A DNA stretch of 64,000 nucleotides, taken from positions 534,369 to 598,368 of the forward strand of contig JAWPML010000001.1 of the NCBI GenBank assembly GCA_033344915.1, in the 5' to 3' direction. The position numbers were made by a program, and so were the translations under genes. The notes below the pieces were generated by a model. That model did not search any database and was not told the origin of the DNA. It saw only the letters and a list, made by a program, of their open reading frames with translations. Shown here one piece after another: positions 26,010-35,163 of this stretch (the stretch's first letter is position 1; each line of letters begins with the position of its first letter). Origin of the DNA: Acidimicrobiales bacterium (GTDB lineage: Bacteria; Actinomycetota; Acidimicrobiia; Acidimicrobiales; Aldehydirespiratoraceae).

Positions 26010-27575
26010 ATGTCTCGCATTCTCGTGACCGAAGCCATCGCCGACACCGGGCTCGACTCCCTCCGCTCGGCCGGTCATGAGGTGGACGTCCGCCTCGGGC
26101 TGTCCCCGGACGAACTCCTCGACGCCATCGTCGGTGCCGATGCGCTGATCATCCGTTCCGCCACCCAGGTGAGCGCCGAGGTGCTCGCGGCCGCCGACCA
26201 GCTGAAGGTGATCGGCCGGGCCGGGATCGGTCTCGACAACGTCGACGTCCCGGCGGCCACCCGCGCCGGCGTCATGGTCGCGAACGCGCCCCAGTCCAAC
26301 GCGTTGTCCGCCGCCGAGCACACGATGGCGCTGCTCCTGGCCCAGGCCCGCAACGTCCCGCAGGCCCACGCCGCGCTCGTTGCGGGGCGCTGGGAGCGGT
26401 CCAAGTGGGAAGGCGTCGAACTCGCCGACAAGGTGCTCGGCATCGTCGGTCTCGGGCGCATCGGGTCCCTCGTGGCTCAGCGAGCGGCGAGCTTCGGCAT
26501 GCGGCTGATCGCCCACGACCCGTTCGTGTCGGCAGACGCGGCCCGCAAGCTCCAGGTCGAGCTGGTGGATCTCGAGACGCTGGTCGGCACGGCCGACTTC
26601 CTCACCCTCCATCTCGCGAAGACGCCCGAGACCGCCGGGTTGATCGGCAAGGACCTCCTGGCGAAGGCGAAGCCCGAGCTGCGGATCATCAATGTCGCCC
26701 GCGGCGGCATCGTCGACGAGGCGGCGCTCGCCGAAGCGGCCCGCGAGGGGCGCATCGGGGGCGCGGCCGTCGATGTGTTCGACACCGAGCCGACCGTCGA
26801 GTCGCCGCTCTTCGACGTCGAGAGCATCGTCGTCACACCCCACCTCGGGGCCAGCACGCGCGAAGCCCAGGACAAGGCCGGCGTCACCATCGCCGAGCAG
26901 GTCCTGCTGGCGCTCGCCGGCGAGTTCGTGCCCCATGCCGTCAACGTCGATGCCGCCGAGGTCAGCGAGCTGTTGCGCCCGTTCGTGCCCCTCGCCGAGC
27001 ATCTCGGCGCCATCTACGGCGGGCTGGTCGAGGGCATCCCGGATCGAGTCGACGTCGAGCTGCGGGGCGCGATCGCGAAGGACGACGCCCGCATCGCCGT
27101 GCTCGCCGCGGTCAAGGGAATCCTCTCCGCCCACACCGACGTGCCCGTCAGCTACGTGAACGCACTCGATCTCGCCACCGAGCGGGGGCTCGAGGTTCGC
27201 ACCATCACCGCTCCCGCTCAGGATCACGTGAACGTGCTGCGCATCATCGGTGGCGGGCACTCCATCGCCGGTCGCCTGTCCGGTCTCGACGGCAGCCATC
27301 GGATCTCCGAGCTGGACGAGCATGCGCTCGACATCAAGCCCAGCGACCACATGGTGATCGTGCGCAACCACGACGAGCCCGGCATGGTGGGCGTCGTGGG
27401 TGCCACGCTCGGCGATGCGGGCGTGAACATCTCGAACATGCACATCGGCGAATCCGGCGACGGCGTCGAGGCGCTGATGGTGGTGTGCACCGACGGAGCG
27501 GTGCCGCTCCAGGTCCAGGATGCGCTGCGCAACCACGAGCACGTGCGTTTCGTGCGGGCGATCACCCTCACCTGA
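26010..27575 (+). CDS. serA: D-3-phosphoglycerate dehydrogenase
   Basis: A 521-residue long-form SerA that starts serine synthesis. The NAD domain shows LGIVGLGRIGSLVAQ and RIINVARGGIVDE, with catalytic His in TPHLGAS. After it come the intervening ASB domain and a C-terminal ACT domain (MVIVRNHDEPGMVGVVGATLGDAGVNISNMHIG) that usually senses serine. I chose ATG 26010 over ATG 26001 because AGG is better spaced and the family begins at this Met. Confidence 0.94.
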   Translation: MSRILVTEAIADTGLDSLRSAGHEVDVRLGLSPDELLDAIVGADALIIRSATQVSAEVLAAADQLKVIGRAGIGLDNVDVPAATRAGVMVANAPQSNALSAAEHTMALLLAQARNVPQAHAALVAGRWERSKWEGVELADKVLGIVGLGRIGSLVAQRAASFGMRLIAHDPFVSADAARKLQVELVDLETLVGTADFLTLHLAKTPETAGLIGKDLLAKAKPELRIINVARGGIVDEAALAEAAREGRIGGAAVDVFDTEPTVESPLFDVESIVVTPHLGASTREAQDKAGVTIAEQVLLALAGEFVPHAVNVDAAEVSELLRPFVPLAEHLGAIYGGLVEGIPDRVDVELRGAIAKDDARIAVLAAVKGILSAHTDVPVSYVNALDLATERGLEVRTITAPAQDHVNVLRIIGGGHSIAGRLSGLDGSHRISELDEHALDIKPSDHMVIVRNHDEPGMVGVVGATLGDAGVNISNMHIGESGDGVEALMVVCTDGAVPLQVQDALRNHEHVRFVRAITLT

Positions 27576-27599
27576 CCCGCGTCGGTACTCTCGGGCGGA

Positions 27600-28796
27600 A
27601 TGGAACGACGCGACGCGCTGATCACGGGCGCCCTGGTGCTGGTGTTGTGCGTGGCGATCACCGCTCTGGTCATCGCTCGTCGAGACCCGTTCTCCGAGCC
27701 GTTCGCGGCAACGCCCACGACGACGACCACCGAGGCCGAGCAGACCGGTGGCGACGAGCGTGACGAACTCGACGAGTTCGTCGACGAAGCGATCGCGTTC
27801 ATCGAGGACCTGCGGGGTGACCCGTTCGTCTCCCGCCCGGAGGTCGTGGTCCTGTCGGATCGGGCCTTCGTCGAGCGGATCGACGCCGACCTCACGGCCG
27901 ACTTCGCCGCCGACCCGGAGATGCTCGAGATCCTCAACGCCCAGTACCGCGCCGCCGCGCTGATCGGCCCGAACGAGAGCATCGACGAGGTCGTGCGCCG
28001 CTTCGGCGAGGCGGGCATTCTCGGCTTCTACGACCCGACGACGGCGGAGCTGGTGGTGCGGGAGGCCAACGGGCTCTCGCTGCTGACCAAGTCGACCATC
28101 GTCCACGAGCTCGTTCACGCCTACGACGATCAGCTCTTCGACCTCGATCGGCCGGAGTACGACGAGCGCACCGACGAGATCCCGTGGACCTTCCGGGCCG
28201 TGGCCGAAGGCAGCGCGACGTGGGCAGAGAACGAATGGCAGGCGACGCTGAGCGCCGCCGAACTCGACCGGCTCTTCGACGAGGAGCTCGCGTTCGGCAA
28301 CGTCGACATCCTCGGGCAGTTCGAGCTCTCGTTCCTGCTGCTGGAACTGTCCCCCTACGACGCGGGCGAACCCTTCGTCGACGGACTCGTCGAGGCGGGC
28401 GGGGTCGATGCGCTGGCCGAGGTGCTGATCGATCCGCCCGACACCAGCGAGCAGGTGCTGCACCGCGACCGCTACGAGGCCGACGAGCCGGCGCTCGACG
28501 TCCCGGCGCCGCCGGCCGACGGCACCGTGCTGTGGACCGGCACCGGCGGTCAGGCGCTGATCGAGGCGCTGTTCGTCGGCAACTTCGTGGGCACCGACGT
28601 GTCGTGGGGTGGCGACCAGATGACGGTCTGGCTCGACGACCTCGGCCGCGGCTGTCTGCGCTGGGACCTTCGGGCCGACACCGAGGCCGGGCTCGGCGAA
28701 CTCCAGGTGGGGTTCGAGCGGTGGGGCAACGCGGTCGGTCAGACCCGGGTGACGACGGTCGACGGGGTCACGATCCGCGTCGACCGATGCGGCTGA
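27600..28796 (+). CDS. Membrane-anchored putative zinc metalloprotease
   Basis: A 398-residue protein. One N-terminal membrane helix (about 6-26) is followed by a threonine-rich linker and a large extracytoplasmic domain. STIVHELVHAYDDQ contains HExxH-like HELVH (His169, Glu170, His173), and AVAEGSATWAENEW about 40 residues later may supply the third ligand Glu. This pattern fits gluzincin-type proteases, but I cannot name a family. ATG 27600 has TACTCT 8 bases upstream. Confidence 0.65.
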   Translation: MERRDALITGALVLVLCVAITALVIARRDPFSEPFAATPTTTTTEAEQTGGDERDELDEFVDEAIAFIEDLRGDPFVSRPEVVVLSDRAFVERIDADLTADFAADPEMLEILNAQYRAAALIGPNESIDEVVRRFGEAGILGFYDPTTAELVVREANGLSLLTKSTIVHELVHAYDDQLFDLDRPEYDERTDEIPWTFRAVAEGSATWAENEWQATLSAAELDRLFDEELAFGNVDILGQFELSFLLLELSPYDAGEPFVDGLVEAGGVDALAEVLIDPPDTSEQVLHRDRYEADEPALDVPAPPADGTVLWTGTGGQALIEALFVGNFVGTDVSWGGDQMTVWLDDLGRGCLRWDLRADTEAGLGELQVGFERWGNAVGQTRVTTVDGVTIRVDRCG

Positions 28797-28803
28797 GGGT
28801 GCG

Positions 28804-29199
28804 CTAGCGCTTGGCCTTGCGGAAGCCGTCCGCCTCGGCGTCGGCCTCCGACGCGTAGCACCGCTCGGGGACCGTGCGTTCGTAGGACATCCCGCCGGGC
28901 ACGTGGAAGATGCCGGACTGGGCGTTGCCCTTGATCGGGTGGGTCGCCGGACAGACACCGTCCACCGGTTCGACGAACGAGCCGGACGGCGTGTCCTCCC
29001 CATCCTCGGCCGGGGCGGTGAACTGGACCGGCCCGGTCCGGGGCTCGCTCTCGGGCGGGTCGGTGAGGGGCTGCCAGCTGGCCTGGCCGAGGGTCTCGGG
29101 TGGCGTGGTGCCGCGGATCGCTCGGGCGATGCCGGCGGCCGCGCCGACCAGGGCGCCGATCTTCAGGACACGGACCAGGCGGTTCACGAACGGGGACAT
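28804..29199 (-). CDS. Sunset-domain-like small membrane-associated protein
   Basis: A 131-residue protein with one N-terminal hydrophobic segment, a Pro-rich spacer, and a C-terminal domain CPATHPIKGNAQSGIFHVPG then YERTVPERCYASEADAEADGFRKAKR. This matches what I remember as the sunset domain, related to the metal-site of some nucleases, with two cysteines and a His. A GAGGAGC ribosome site precedes ATG 29199. The function is unknown. It lies downstream of the beta-propeller lipoprotein, separated by a hairpin. Confidence 0.7.
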   Translation of the reverse strand: MSPFVNRLVRVLKIGALVGAAAGIARAIRGTTPPETLGQASWQPLTDPPESEPRTGPVQFTAPAEDGEDTPSGSFVEPVDGVCPATHPIKGNAQSGIFHVPGGMSYERTVPERCYASEADAEADGFRKAKR

Positions 29200-29239
29200 G
29201 GATGCTCCTCGGGGACGACCGCACCGTATCGGACGCGAC

Positions 29240-29266
29240 CGAGCCGGCCTTGAAGAGGCCGGCTCG
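29240..29266. terminator. Hairpin after the beta-propeller gene
   Basis: A perfect 10-bp stem (CGAGCCGGCC / GGCCGGCTCG) with a 7-nt loop lies 36 bases beyond the end of the minus-strand beta-propeller gene and before the sunset-domain gene. There is no T-run. It probably reduces read-through. Confidence 0.5.
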
Positions 29267-29301
29267 ATCAGGGAGGGATCCGCTCGTCGTACCGATCGGG
29301 G

Positions 29302-31644
29302 CTAGAGGTCGATGGCGTCCAGCCGGTCGAACGTCGTGAGGTCGTTCACCTGGAGGCGGGCCGGGTTGGAGCCGCCCAGCCATCCCCACGGCGAGCTGAC
29401 CGTCCAGAGCTCGTCGCCGGGAAGCACGATCGACCGGCTGATCTGGGGCATGCCGTCACTGTCGGGCCAGCAGGCGATGAGCGTGCCCTCGATCGGCACG
29501 CCGGCCCGCTCGGCCTCCTCGGCCATCCACGGTTCGTCGTAGCAGCTGAACCCCGTGACGGAGCGGGACTCACCCGGGGCGCAGTCGATGATCATGCCGT
29601 AGCCCTCGCTCAGCATGTAGCCGAACTCGCTCTCGAATTCGATGTCGGCGTCGCTCTGGGTGGGCAGGTCGTCCTCGGTGATCTGGGTGCACTCGGTCTC
29701 GCCGACGCCGGACGTGGGGTCGTCGTGGTCGATCCGTCCGACCTCGGTGATCGCGCCGTTCTCGACCCGCAGGAGGACGATTCCGGCCCAGTTCTGGCCG
29801 TTCTCCCAGGTCTGCACGGGCACGGCCGCCAGGTTCTCGGGCGCCCACCACAGGAAGGCGTGGGTGTCCCAGCCGACGTTGTTCCAGCTGTCCGGCGCCG
29901 CCCACACGTCGACCTCGAGGGGGTTGTCGAGATCGGTCACGTCGAAGAGGGAGACCTTCGAGCCGGTGACCCGGCCGGTCTCGTCGGCGTCACTGCCGAC
30001 CCCGAGCACGAGGCCGTCACCGATCGGGTGGAGATAGCTGGAGAAGCCGGGGATCTTCAGTTCGCCCCGCACGACCGGGTCGGTCGGATCGCGGAGGTCG
30101 ACGGTGTAGAAGGGGTCGACCTGGCGGAAGGTGACGACATAGCCGACGTCGCCGTGGAAGCGGACGGACTGCACGGCCTCGCCGTTGCCCATGTCGCCGA
30201 CCTGGCCGACCTCGACGAGCCGGTCGCCCTGCTCCTCGAGGACCCGCAGCCAGGACTCCGAGGTCTCGTCCCACTGGTTGCCCGTGGTGGTCACGACCCG
30301 CAGGTGGCCGTCGTACTCGCTGAACGAGAAGCTGTCGCGCACCAGGCCGTCGACGGAGCCGCTCGCCGTGTAGGCGGCGGAGCGATCGCTGGTGATGTCG
30401 AAGCGGTGGATCGAGGTGGTGATGTTCTCCTGGATCTGCTCGAACGCGATGTCGAGGGCTGCCTGGTCGAACCAGGTCGTCGTGGCGACGTAGACCGAAT
30501 CGGTGCTCGCGTAGACGATCTCGCCGGGAGCCAGCACGGCTGAGGTGTTGTTGGCCGTGAGATCACCGTCGACGTCCACGGTCAGCACGGAGAGCACCCC
30601 GAAGCCGGCGAACTCGGTCGGGGCGTGGACCTGGTTGCACGGCACGAGCAGGCCCTCGTCGGTGGTCGCGCCGTTGGCGTCGACGATCGCGTAGCCGGGG
30701 AGCCAGTCGCTCAGCTGGGTGTCGAGCAGGGCCTCACGGTTGGACGCCTCGGCCCGTTCCTCGCCGGCCTCGCTCTGCGGGTAGACGAAGGGGAAGTTGT
30801 ACTGCGGGTTCGAGCGGACGATGATCCGCGCCGTGCCGTCGACGGACCGGGCGGTGACGTAGTCGCCCTCGGCGACGAGCGTCTCGACGATGCGGGGGCT
30901 GCCGCCGTCGACGGTGATGCGGGTGATGGTCGTGGTGCTGGAGTTCCAGCCGTAGCCCGGGCCCGGCTCGATGGCGATGTCCGCGGCGGGCTCGTCGACC
31001 GCGATGCCGATGTCCTCGGCGAGGTGGAGCTCGTCCTCGAACCAGCCCTGGCTGATCAGGAGGATGTCGTCGCCGCTCACGAACATCTCGTTGCGGTCGC
31101 CCCGGGGCACGGTCACGGTGCCGGTGACGGTGCGGGTGGCGACGTCGATCACGACGAGTTCGCCGCTGGCGACGATGAACACCCGTTCCCCGTCGGTCTT
31201 CACGATGTCGGCCTCGTCGACGCCGCTCTCCTGGATGTTGGTACCGGAGAAGTCCACGCCCTCGACGAGATCGGCGGTCGCCTCGTTGGATGCGCCCGAA
31301 GAGGTCGGCGCGTCGAAGGCGGCCGCCCCGTCACCGGCGTCGTCGCCGCCCTCGGCCATGTCGACATCGTCCTCGAGGAACCGGCCGCCGGGCCACCAGC
31401 CGCCGTACCAACCGTCGTTGAACCCGTAGGGGCCGACGCGTTCGGCCCCCTCGGTGCGGAGATGGTCGAGGAGCGTGTCGCAGCTGTCGAAGCCGGACAG
31501 GGCGCTCGTGAGACGGATGTTCTCACCGCCGATGTCGATCACGACGCCGTCGTCGCCATCGGGGGGAGACGGGATCATGTCGTCCTCGCCACAGGCCGAG
31601 GCGAGCAGACCGATGGTGGCGAGGAGGACGAAGAGCTTGCGCAT
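29302..31644 (-). CDS. Beta-propeller domain lipoprotein
   Basis: A 780-residue exported protein. The signal ends in the lipobox LLASAC (Cys18). A lipid-anchored linker follows, then repeated propeller-like strands, including TDGERVFIVASGELVVIDVATR, VDPFYTVDLRDPTDPVVRGELKIPGFSSYLHPIGDGLVLGVG and VSLFDVTDLDNPLEVD, typical of the PF09826 beta-propeller family. Its role is unknown; the fold suggests a scaffold or binding protein at the cell surface. GGAGAA precedes ATG 31644. A REP-like element separates it from leuD. Confidence 0.85.
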   Translation of the reverse strand: MRKLFVLLATIGLLASACGEDDMIPSPPDGDDGVVIDIGGENIRLTSALSGFDSCDTLLDHLRTEGAERVGPYGFNDGWYGGWWPGGRFLEDDVDMAEGGDDAGDGAAAFDAPTSSGASNEATADLVEGVDFSGTNIQESGVDEADIVKTDGERVFIVASGELVVIDVATRTVTGTVTVPRGDRNEMFVSGDDILLISQGWFEDELHLAEDIGIAVDEPAADIAIEPGPGYGWNSSTTTITRITVDGGSPRIVETLVAEGDYVTARSVDGTARIIVRSNPQYNFPFVYPQSEAGEERAEASNREALLDTQLSDWLPGYAIVDANGATTDEGLLVPCNQVHAPTEFAGFGVLSVLTVDVDGDLTANNTSAVLAPGEIVYASTDSVYVATTTWFDQAALDIAFEQIQENITTSIHRFDITSDRSAAYTASGSVDGLVRDSFSFSEYDGHLRVVTTTGNQWDETSESWLRVLEEQGDRLVEVGQVGDMGNGEAVQSVRFHGDVGYVVTFRQVDPFYTVDLRDPTDPVVRGELKIPGFSSYLHPIGDGLVLGVGSDADETGRVTGSKVSLFDVTDLDNPLEVDVWAAPDSWNNVGWDTHAFLWWAPENLAAVPVQTWENGQNWAGIVLLRVENGAITEVGRIDHDDPTSGVGETECTQITEDDLPTQSDADIEFESEFGYMLSEGYGMIIDCAPGESRSVTGFSCYDEPWMAEEAERAGVPIEGTLIACWPDSDGMPQISRSIVLPGDELWTVSSPWGWLGGSNPARLQVNDLTTFDRLDAIDL

Positions 31645-31723
31645 GGGATTCTCCGGGGCAGGGGGGTGTCGTCGCTATGACGCCCCGACACCCCGAGCGG
31701 TTCCCCACCTCCGGCAATTTCTC

Positions 31724-31759
31724 GAGATGGGACGCGGTGTCTGACACCTGTCCCATCTC
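31724..31759. repeat. Nested palindrome (REP-like) after leuD
   Basis: Outer arms GAGATGGGAC (31724-31733) and GTCCCATCTC (31750-31759) enclose an inner palindrome GGTGTCTGACACC (31736-31748). It lies 7 bases after the leuD stop, so it could end the leuCD transcript. The right arm is identical to part of the element at 57784-57793, and the core resembles the 8795 repeat, so these form one family. Confidence 0.8.
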
Positions 31760-31766
31760 TGTGGCG

Positions 31767-32360
31767 CTAGGCGCTGGAGGGGAGCCAGGGGCGGCGGGAG
31801 TCCTCGTAGGAGTCGATGGCGGACTCGTGGCGCAGGGTGAGGCCGATGTCGTCGAGGCCTTGCAGGAAGCGGTCCTGGGTGGAGGCGTCGAGGGGGAATG
31901 TCGTCTCCATACCGGCGGCCGGAGCCTCGACGGTGAGGCGGGCGACGTCGATGGTGATCTCGAGGGTCGGGTCGGCCTGCACGGCGGCCATGAGCGCGGC
32001 GTTGAAGTCGGCGTCGACGGTGACCGGCACCAGACCGTTCTTCGTGCAGTTGTTGCGGAAGATGTCGGCGAAGCGGGGGGAGATGACGGCGTCGAAGCCG
32101 TACTGCTGGATCGCCCACACCGCATGTTCGCGGGAGGACCCCGTGCCGAAGTTCAGGCCACCGATGAGGATGTTGGCGCCCGCGTGTTCCTCCTTGTTGA
32201 GGACGAAGTCACGGTCGTCGCGCCACTCCGAGAAGAGCCCCTTCTCGAAGCCGGTGCGCTCGACCTGCTTGAGCCAGTCGGAGGGGATGATCTGGTCGGT
32301 GTCGACGTCGGTGCGGTCGAGTGGCACGGCGGTGCCGGTGACGATGCGTACTGCCTTCAT
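31767..32360 (-). CDS. leuD: 3-isopropylmalate dehydratase small subunit
   Basis: A 197-residue small subunit of the aconitase-like isomerase. It starts MKAVRIVTGTAVPLDRTDVDTDQIIPSDWL and holds the swivelling-domain signature NFGTGSSREHAVWAIQQYGFDAVISPRFADIF. With LeuC it converts 2- to 3-isopropylmalate, and in the citramalate route it also isomerises citramalate. AAAGGA precedes ATG 32360. It is co-directional with leuC, 36 bases downstream. Confidence 0.96.
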   Translation of the reverse strand: MKAVRIVTGTAVPLDRTDVDTDQIIPSDWLKQVERTGFEKGLFSEWRDDRDFVLNKEEHAGANILIGGLNFGTGSSREHAVWAIQQYGFDAVISPRFADIFRNNCTKNGLVPVTVDADFNAALMAAVQADPTLEITIDVARLTVEAPAAGMETTFPLDASTQDRFLQGLDDIGLTLRHESAIDSYEDSRRPWLPSSA

Positions 32361-32396
32361 GATGCTGCAGTCCTTTCAGAGAGCGAGAGAGCGGGT

Positions 32397-33800
32397 TCAG
32401 CCCAGGTCGGCCGGGGCGGCGAACGTTCCGGCGATGGCGGTGGCGGCGGCGACGGCGGGGGACACGAGATGGGTGCGTCCGCCGCGGCCCTGTCGGCCTT
32501 CGAAGTTGCGGTTCGACGTGCTCGCGCAACGCTCACCGGGCTGGAGCTTGTCCGGATTCATGGCGAGGCACATCGAGCAGCCCGGCTGGCGCCAGTCGAA
32601 GCCGGCGGCCCGGAAGATCTCCGGCAGGCCCTCGGCGATGGCCTGGGCCTCGACCTGGCCGGACCCGGGGACGACGAGGGTTCGGACGCCATCGGCGACC
32701 CTGCGGCCCTCGGCGACGGCCGCGGCGGCCCGCAGGTCCTCGATGCGGCTGTTGGTGCACGAGCCGATGAAGACGGTGTCGACCTTCACCTCGCGCATCG
32801 GCGTGCCCGGCGCCAGGTCCATGTAGTCGAGCGCCCGTGCCGCGGTGTCGCGCAGCGCCGGATCCTCGAACGAGTCGGGGCGCGGGATGTCGCCGTGGAG
32901 GGGCATCACCTGGGCCGGGTTCGTTCCCCAGCTGACGAAGGGTGTGATCTCCGAGGCATCGAGCACGATCTCCTCGTCGAAGGTGGCGTCGTCGTCGGTG
33001 ACCAGCGTCTTCCAGTCCGCGACGGCCGCGTCCCAGTCGGCGCCGGTCGGGCTGTGCTCGCGACCCTTCAGATACTCGAATGTGACGTCGTCGGGGGCGA
33101 TCAGGCCGGCCTTGGCGCCGCCCTCGATCGACATGTTGCAGACGGTCATCCGCCCCTCCATCGAGAGGTTGCGGATCGCCTCGCCCCGGTACTCGATGAT
33201 CTTGCCGATACCGCCACCGGTGCCGATGCGCCCGATGATCGCGAGGATGATGTCCTTGGCGGTCGACCCCGCCGGCAGTTCACCGTCGACCGTGATCGCC
33301 ATGGTGCCCGGCCGGGTCTGCGGGAGCGTCTGGGTCGCGAGCACGTGCTCGACCTCGCTCGTGCCGATGCCGAACGCGATCGAGCCGAACGCACCGTGCG
33401 TCGCCGTGTGCGAGTCGCCGCACACGATGGTCATGCCCGGCTGGGTGAGTCCCTGCTCCGGGCCGATGACGTGCACGATGCCCTGCTTCGGGTGGCCCAT
33501 CGGGTAGTTCGTGACGCCGAACTCCTCGGTGTTGCGGCGTAGCGTGTCGACCTGTTTCGCGCTGATCTCGTCCTCGATCGGCTTGTCCTGGTCGATGGTG
33601 GGCACATTGTGGTCCTCGGTGGCCACCGTGAGGTCCGGGCGCCGCACCGTGCGGCCGGACAGCCGCAGCCCGTCGAAGGCCTGCGGGGAGGTGACCTCGT
33701 GGATGAGGTGCAGATCGATGTAGAGCAGGTCCGGCGCCCCGTCGTCGCCCGCGGCGACGAGGTGGCGGTCCCAGATCTTCTCGCTGAGGGTCTTGCCCAT
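32397..33800 (-). CDS. leuC: 3-isopropylmalate dehydratase large subunit
   Basis: A 467-residue iron-sulfur subunit. [15 protein letters not shown] is the typical start. Cysteine ligands lie in [13 protein letters not shown] and [24 protein letters not shown] and [12 protein letters not shown] are the other family blocks. ATG 33800 has AGGA about 7 bases upstream. It is divergent from the IclR gene across a 19-bp palindrome, so IclR control is likely, as described for NdgR-type regulators next to leuCD in streptomycetes. Confidence 0.96.
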   Translation of the reverse strand: MGKTLSEKIWDRHLVAAGDDGAPDLLYIDLHLIHEVTSPQAFDGLRLSGRTVRRPDLTVATEDHNVPTIDQDKPIEDEISAKQVDTLRRNTEEFGVTNYPMGHPKQGIVHVIGPEQGLTQPGMTIVCGDSHTATHGAFGSIAFGIGTSEVEHVLATQTLPQTRPGTMAITVDGELPAGSTAKDIILAIIGRIGTGGGIGKIIEYRGEAIRNLSMEGRMTVCNMSIEGGAKAGLIAPDDVTFEYLKGREHSPTGADWDAAVADWKTLVTDDDATFDEEIVLDASEITPFVSWGTNPAQVMPLHGDIPRPDSFEDPALRDTAARALDYMDLAPGTPMREVKVDTVFIGSCTNSRIEDLRAAAAVAEGRRVADGVRTLVVPGSGQVEAQAIAEGLPEIFRAAGFDWRQPGCSMCLAMNPDKLQPGERCASTSNRNFEGRQGRGGRTHLVSPAVAAATAIAGTFAAPADLG

Positions 33801-33840
33801 CGGATGACGTCCTGTGTGGGTTGGCGATCGGGTGGTGGTC

Positions 33841-33870
33841 TTGACTGTCTCACATAATGAGACATAAGTT
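33841..33870 (+). promoter_or_regulatory. Promoter of the IclR gene
   Basis: TTGACT (33841-33846) and TAAGTT (33865-33870) are spaced by 18 bases, and the GTG start lies 7 bases after the -10, giving a leaderless transcript. The operator palindrome occupies the spacer, so the regulator would block its own promoter. Confidence 0.6.
33846..33864. promoter_or_regulatory. IclR (NdgR/LeuR-like) operator palindrome
   Basis: A perfect inverted repeat TGTCTCA-N5-TGAGACA sits between leuC (start 33800) and the IclR gene (start 33878). Position, symmetry and the adjacent IclR gene make it the obvious operator for autoregulation and leuCD control. Confidence 0.7.
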
Positions 33871-33877
33871 CTGACCC

Positions 33878-34531
33878 GTGGAACACACGATAAGCGGTGT
33901 CGGCGTGATCGACAAGGCGCTCGCCGTCCTCGGTGCGGTCGAACGCGAACCCCGGAGCCTCGGATCGTTGGTGAGCGAGACCGGGCTGAGTCGGGCCACG
34001 GCGCATCGACTGGCCTCCGCGCTCGAGGTCCACGGACTGTTGCGCCGTGACGGCGAGGGAAGATTCGCCCTCGGCGCTCGCCTGATCGCGATGGGCGACG
34101 AGGCGAGCCGGGGCTGGCCGGTGGCCGAGGCCGCCGGACCGGCCCTCTCCGCACTGCGCGACACCACCGGCGAGTCCGCCCAGCTCTATGTGCGCGACGG
34201 AGACCAGCGGATCTGTGTGGCGTCGCTCGAGTCTCCCCACGGACTCCGCACGATCGTGGCGACCGGGGCCGCGCTCCCGCTCGACCAGGGCTCGGGCGGA
34301 CGGGTCTTGCAGGGTGACGTCGGCGCTGACGGGTACGTCGTGTCGATCGGTGAACGCGAGGCCGGGGTCGCCTCGGTGAGCGCGCCCGTCACCGGCTCCG
34401 GTGCCGTCGTGGCGGCGGTCAGCGTGAGTGGCCCGATCGAACGACTCTCCCGGGATCCGGGCCCGACGTTCGGTCCTCCCGTGGTCATGGCTGCGGCGGC
34501 CATCGCCCGTGCGGCAGGATTGTCGGTATGA
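33878..34531 (+). CDS. IclR-family regulator of leuCD (NdgR/LeuR-like)
   Basis: A 217-residue IclR protein. The winged helix is at 1-60 ([29 protein letters not shown]), followed by an effector domain with [27 protein letters not shown] and [14 protein letters not shown]. It is short at the C-terminus compared with 250-residue IclR proteins, like NdgR. In streptomycetes the homolog next to leuCD controls leucine genes. GTG 33878 is the leaderless start. Its TGA overlaps the next ATG (ATGA). Confidence 0.85.
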   Translation: MEHTISGVGVIDKALAVLGAVEREPRSLGSLVSETGLSRATAHRLASALEVHGLLRRDGEGRFALGARLIAMGDEASRGWPVAEAAGPALSALRDTTGESAQLYVRDGDQRICVASLESPHGLRTIVATGAALPLDQGSGGRVLQGDVGADGYVVSIGEREAGVASVSAPVTGSGAVVAAVSVSGPIERLSRDPGPTFGPPVVMAAAAIARAAGLSV

Positions 34532-34644
34532 GCACACCGTCCGACCCCGAACCCGGCCCGTTCTCGATCGGCCTGATGCGGGCGGTGGCCGTCGCCATCG
34601 TCGTCGTCGTTCTCTTTTTCCTGGTCGACGCGATCATCGGATGA
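34528..34644 (+). CDS. 38-residue single-helix membrane peptide
   Basis: A short frame begins [15 protein letters not shown] and continues with one membrane helix (LMRAVAVAIVVVVLFFLVDAIIG). Its ATG overlaps the IclR stop and its stop overlaps the GNAT start, both as ATGA, which strongly supports real translation within a three-gene operon. It is too short for homology. A possible regulator or membrane tether is only speculation. Confidence 0.65.
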   Translation: MSTPSDPEPGPFSIGLMRAVAVAIVVVVLFFLVDAIIG

Positions 34645-35141
34645 CGGCCTCCGAACTGCGCATCCGCGACGCGGAACCCGCCGACGCCGCGGCCTGCGCG
34701 GCGATCTACGCGCCGATCGTGCGCAACACGCCCATCAGCTTCGAGTTCACCGAGCCCGACGCCGAGGAGTTCGCAACGCGCATCGCACGGGTGCAGGAGA
34801 CCGACCCGTGGCTCGTCGCCACGCTCGACGACGTGGTGGTCGGCTACGCCTACGCCGCCGATTTCCGGGCCCGCGCCGCCTACGCGGGCTCGCGGGAGAC
34901 GACGGTCTACGTCCACGAGGACCACCACGGTCGGGGCATCGGCTCGGCGTTGATGCGCCGACTGATCGCCGACCTGCGCGACCGCGGCGCCCATGTCGCG
35001 GTCGCCTGCATCGCCCTGCCCAACGACGGCAGCGTCGCCCTGCACGAGCAGCTCGGCTTCAACGCGGTCGGGGTGTTTCGCGAGTCCGGCCGGAAGTTCG
35101 ACACCTGGCACGACGTCGGGTTCTGGGAGCTGTTGCTCTGA
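34641..35141 (+). CDS. GNAT acetyltransferase (phosphinothricin N-acetyltransferase-like)
   Basis: A 166-residue GNAT enzyme. The N-terminus ELRIRDAEPADAAACAAIYAPIVRNTPISFEFTEPD matches the PAT/Bar/YncA subgroup. The acetyl-CoA loop is VYVHEDHHGRGIGSALMRRL, and ALPNDGSVALHEQLGFNAVGVFRESGRKFDTWHDVGFWE completes the fold. These enzymes acetylate phosphinothricin, methionine sulfoximine or related amines. ATG 34641 overlaps the small peptide stop. Confidence 0.88.
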   Translation: MTASELRIRDAEPADAAACAAIYAPIVRNTPISFEFTEPDAEEFATRIARVQETDPWLVATLDDVVVGYAYAADFRARAAYAGSRETTVYVHEDHHGRGIGSALMRRLIADLRDRGAHVAVACIALPNDGSVALHEQLGFNAVGVFRESGRKFDTWHDVGFWELLL

Positions 35142-35163
35142 TCCAGGCGAGGCTCGGCGGCCT

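Noticed and set aside
25422-29003. A 1193-residue open frame on the minus strand
   Set aside because: It lies opposite the GH-SLH, serA and metalloprotease genes, whose motifs are clear. Long antisense frames are expected in DNA of this GC content.
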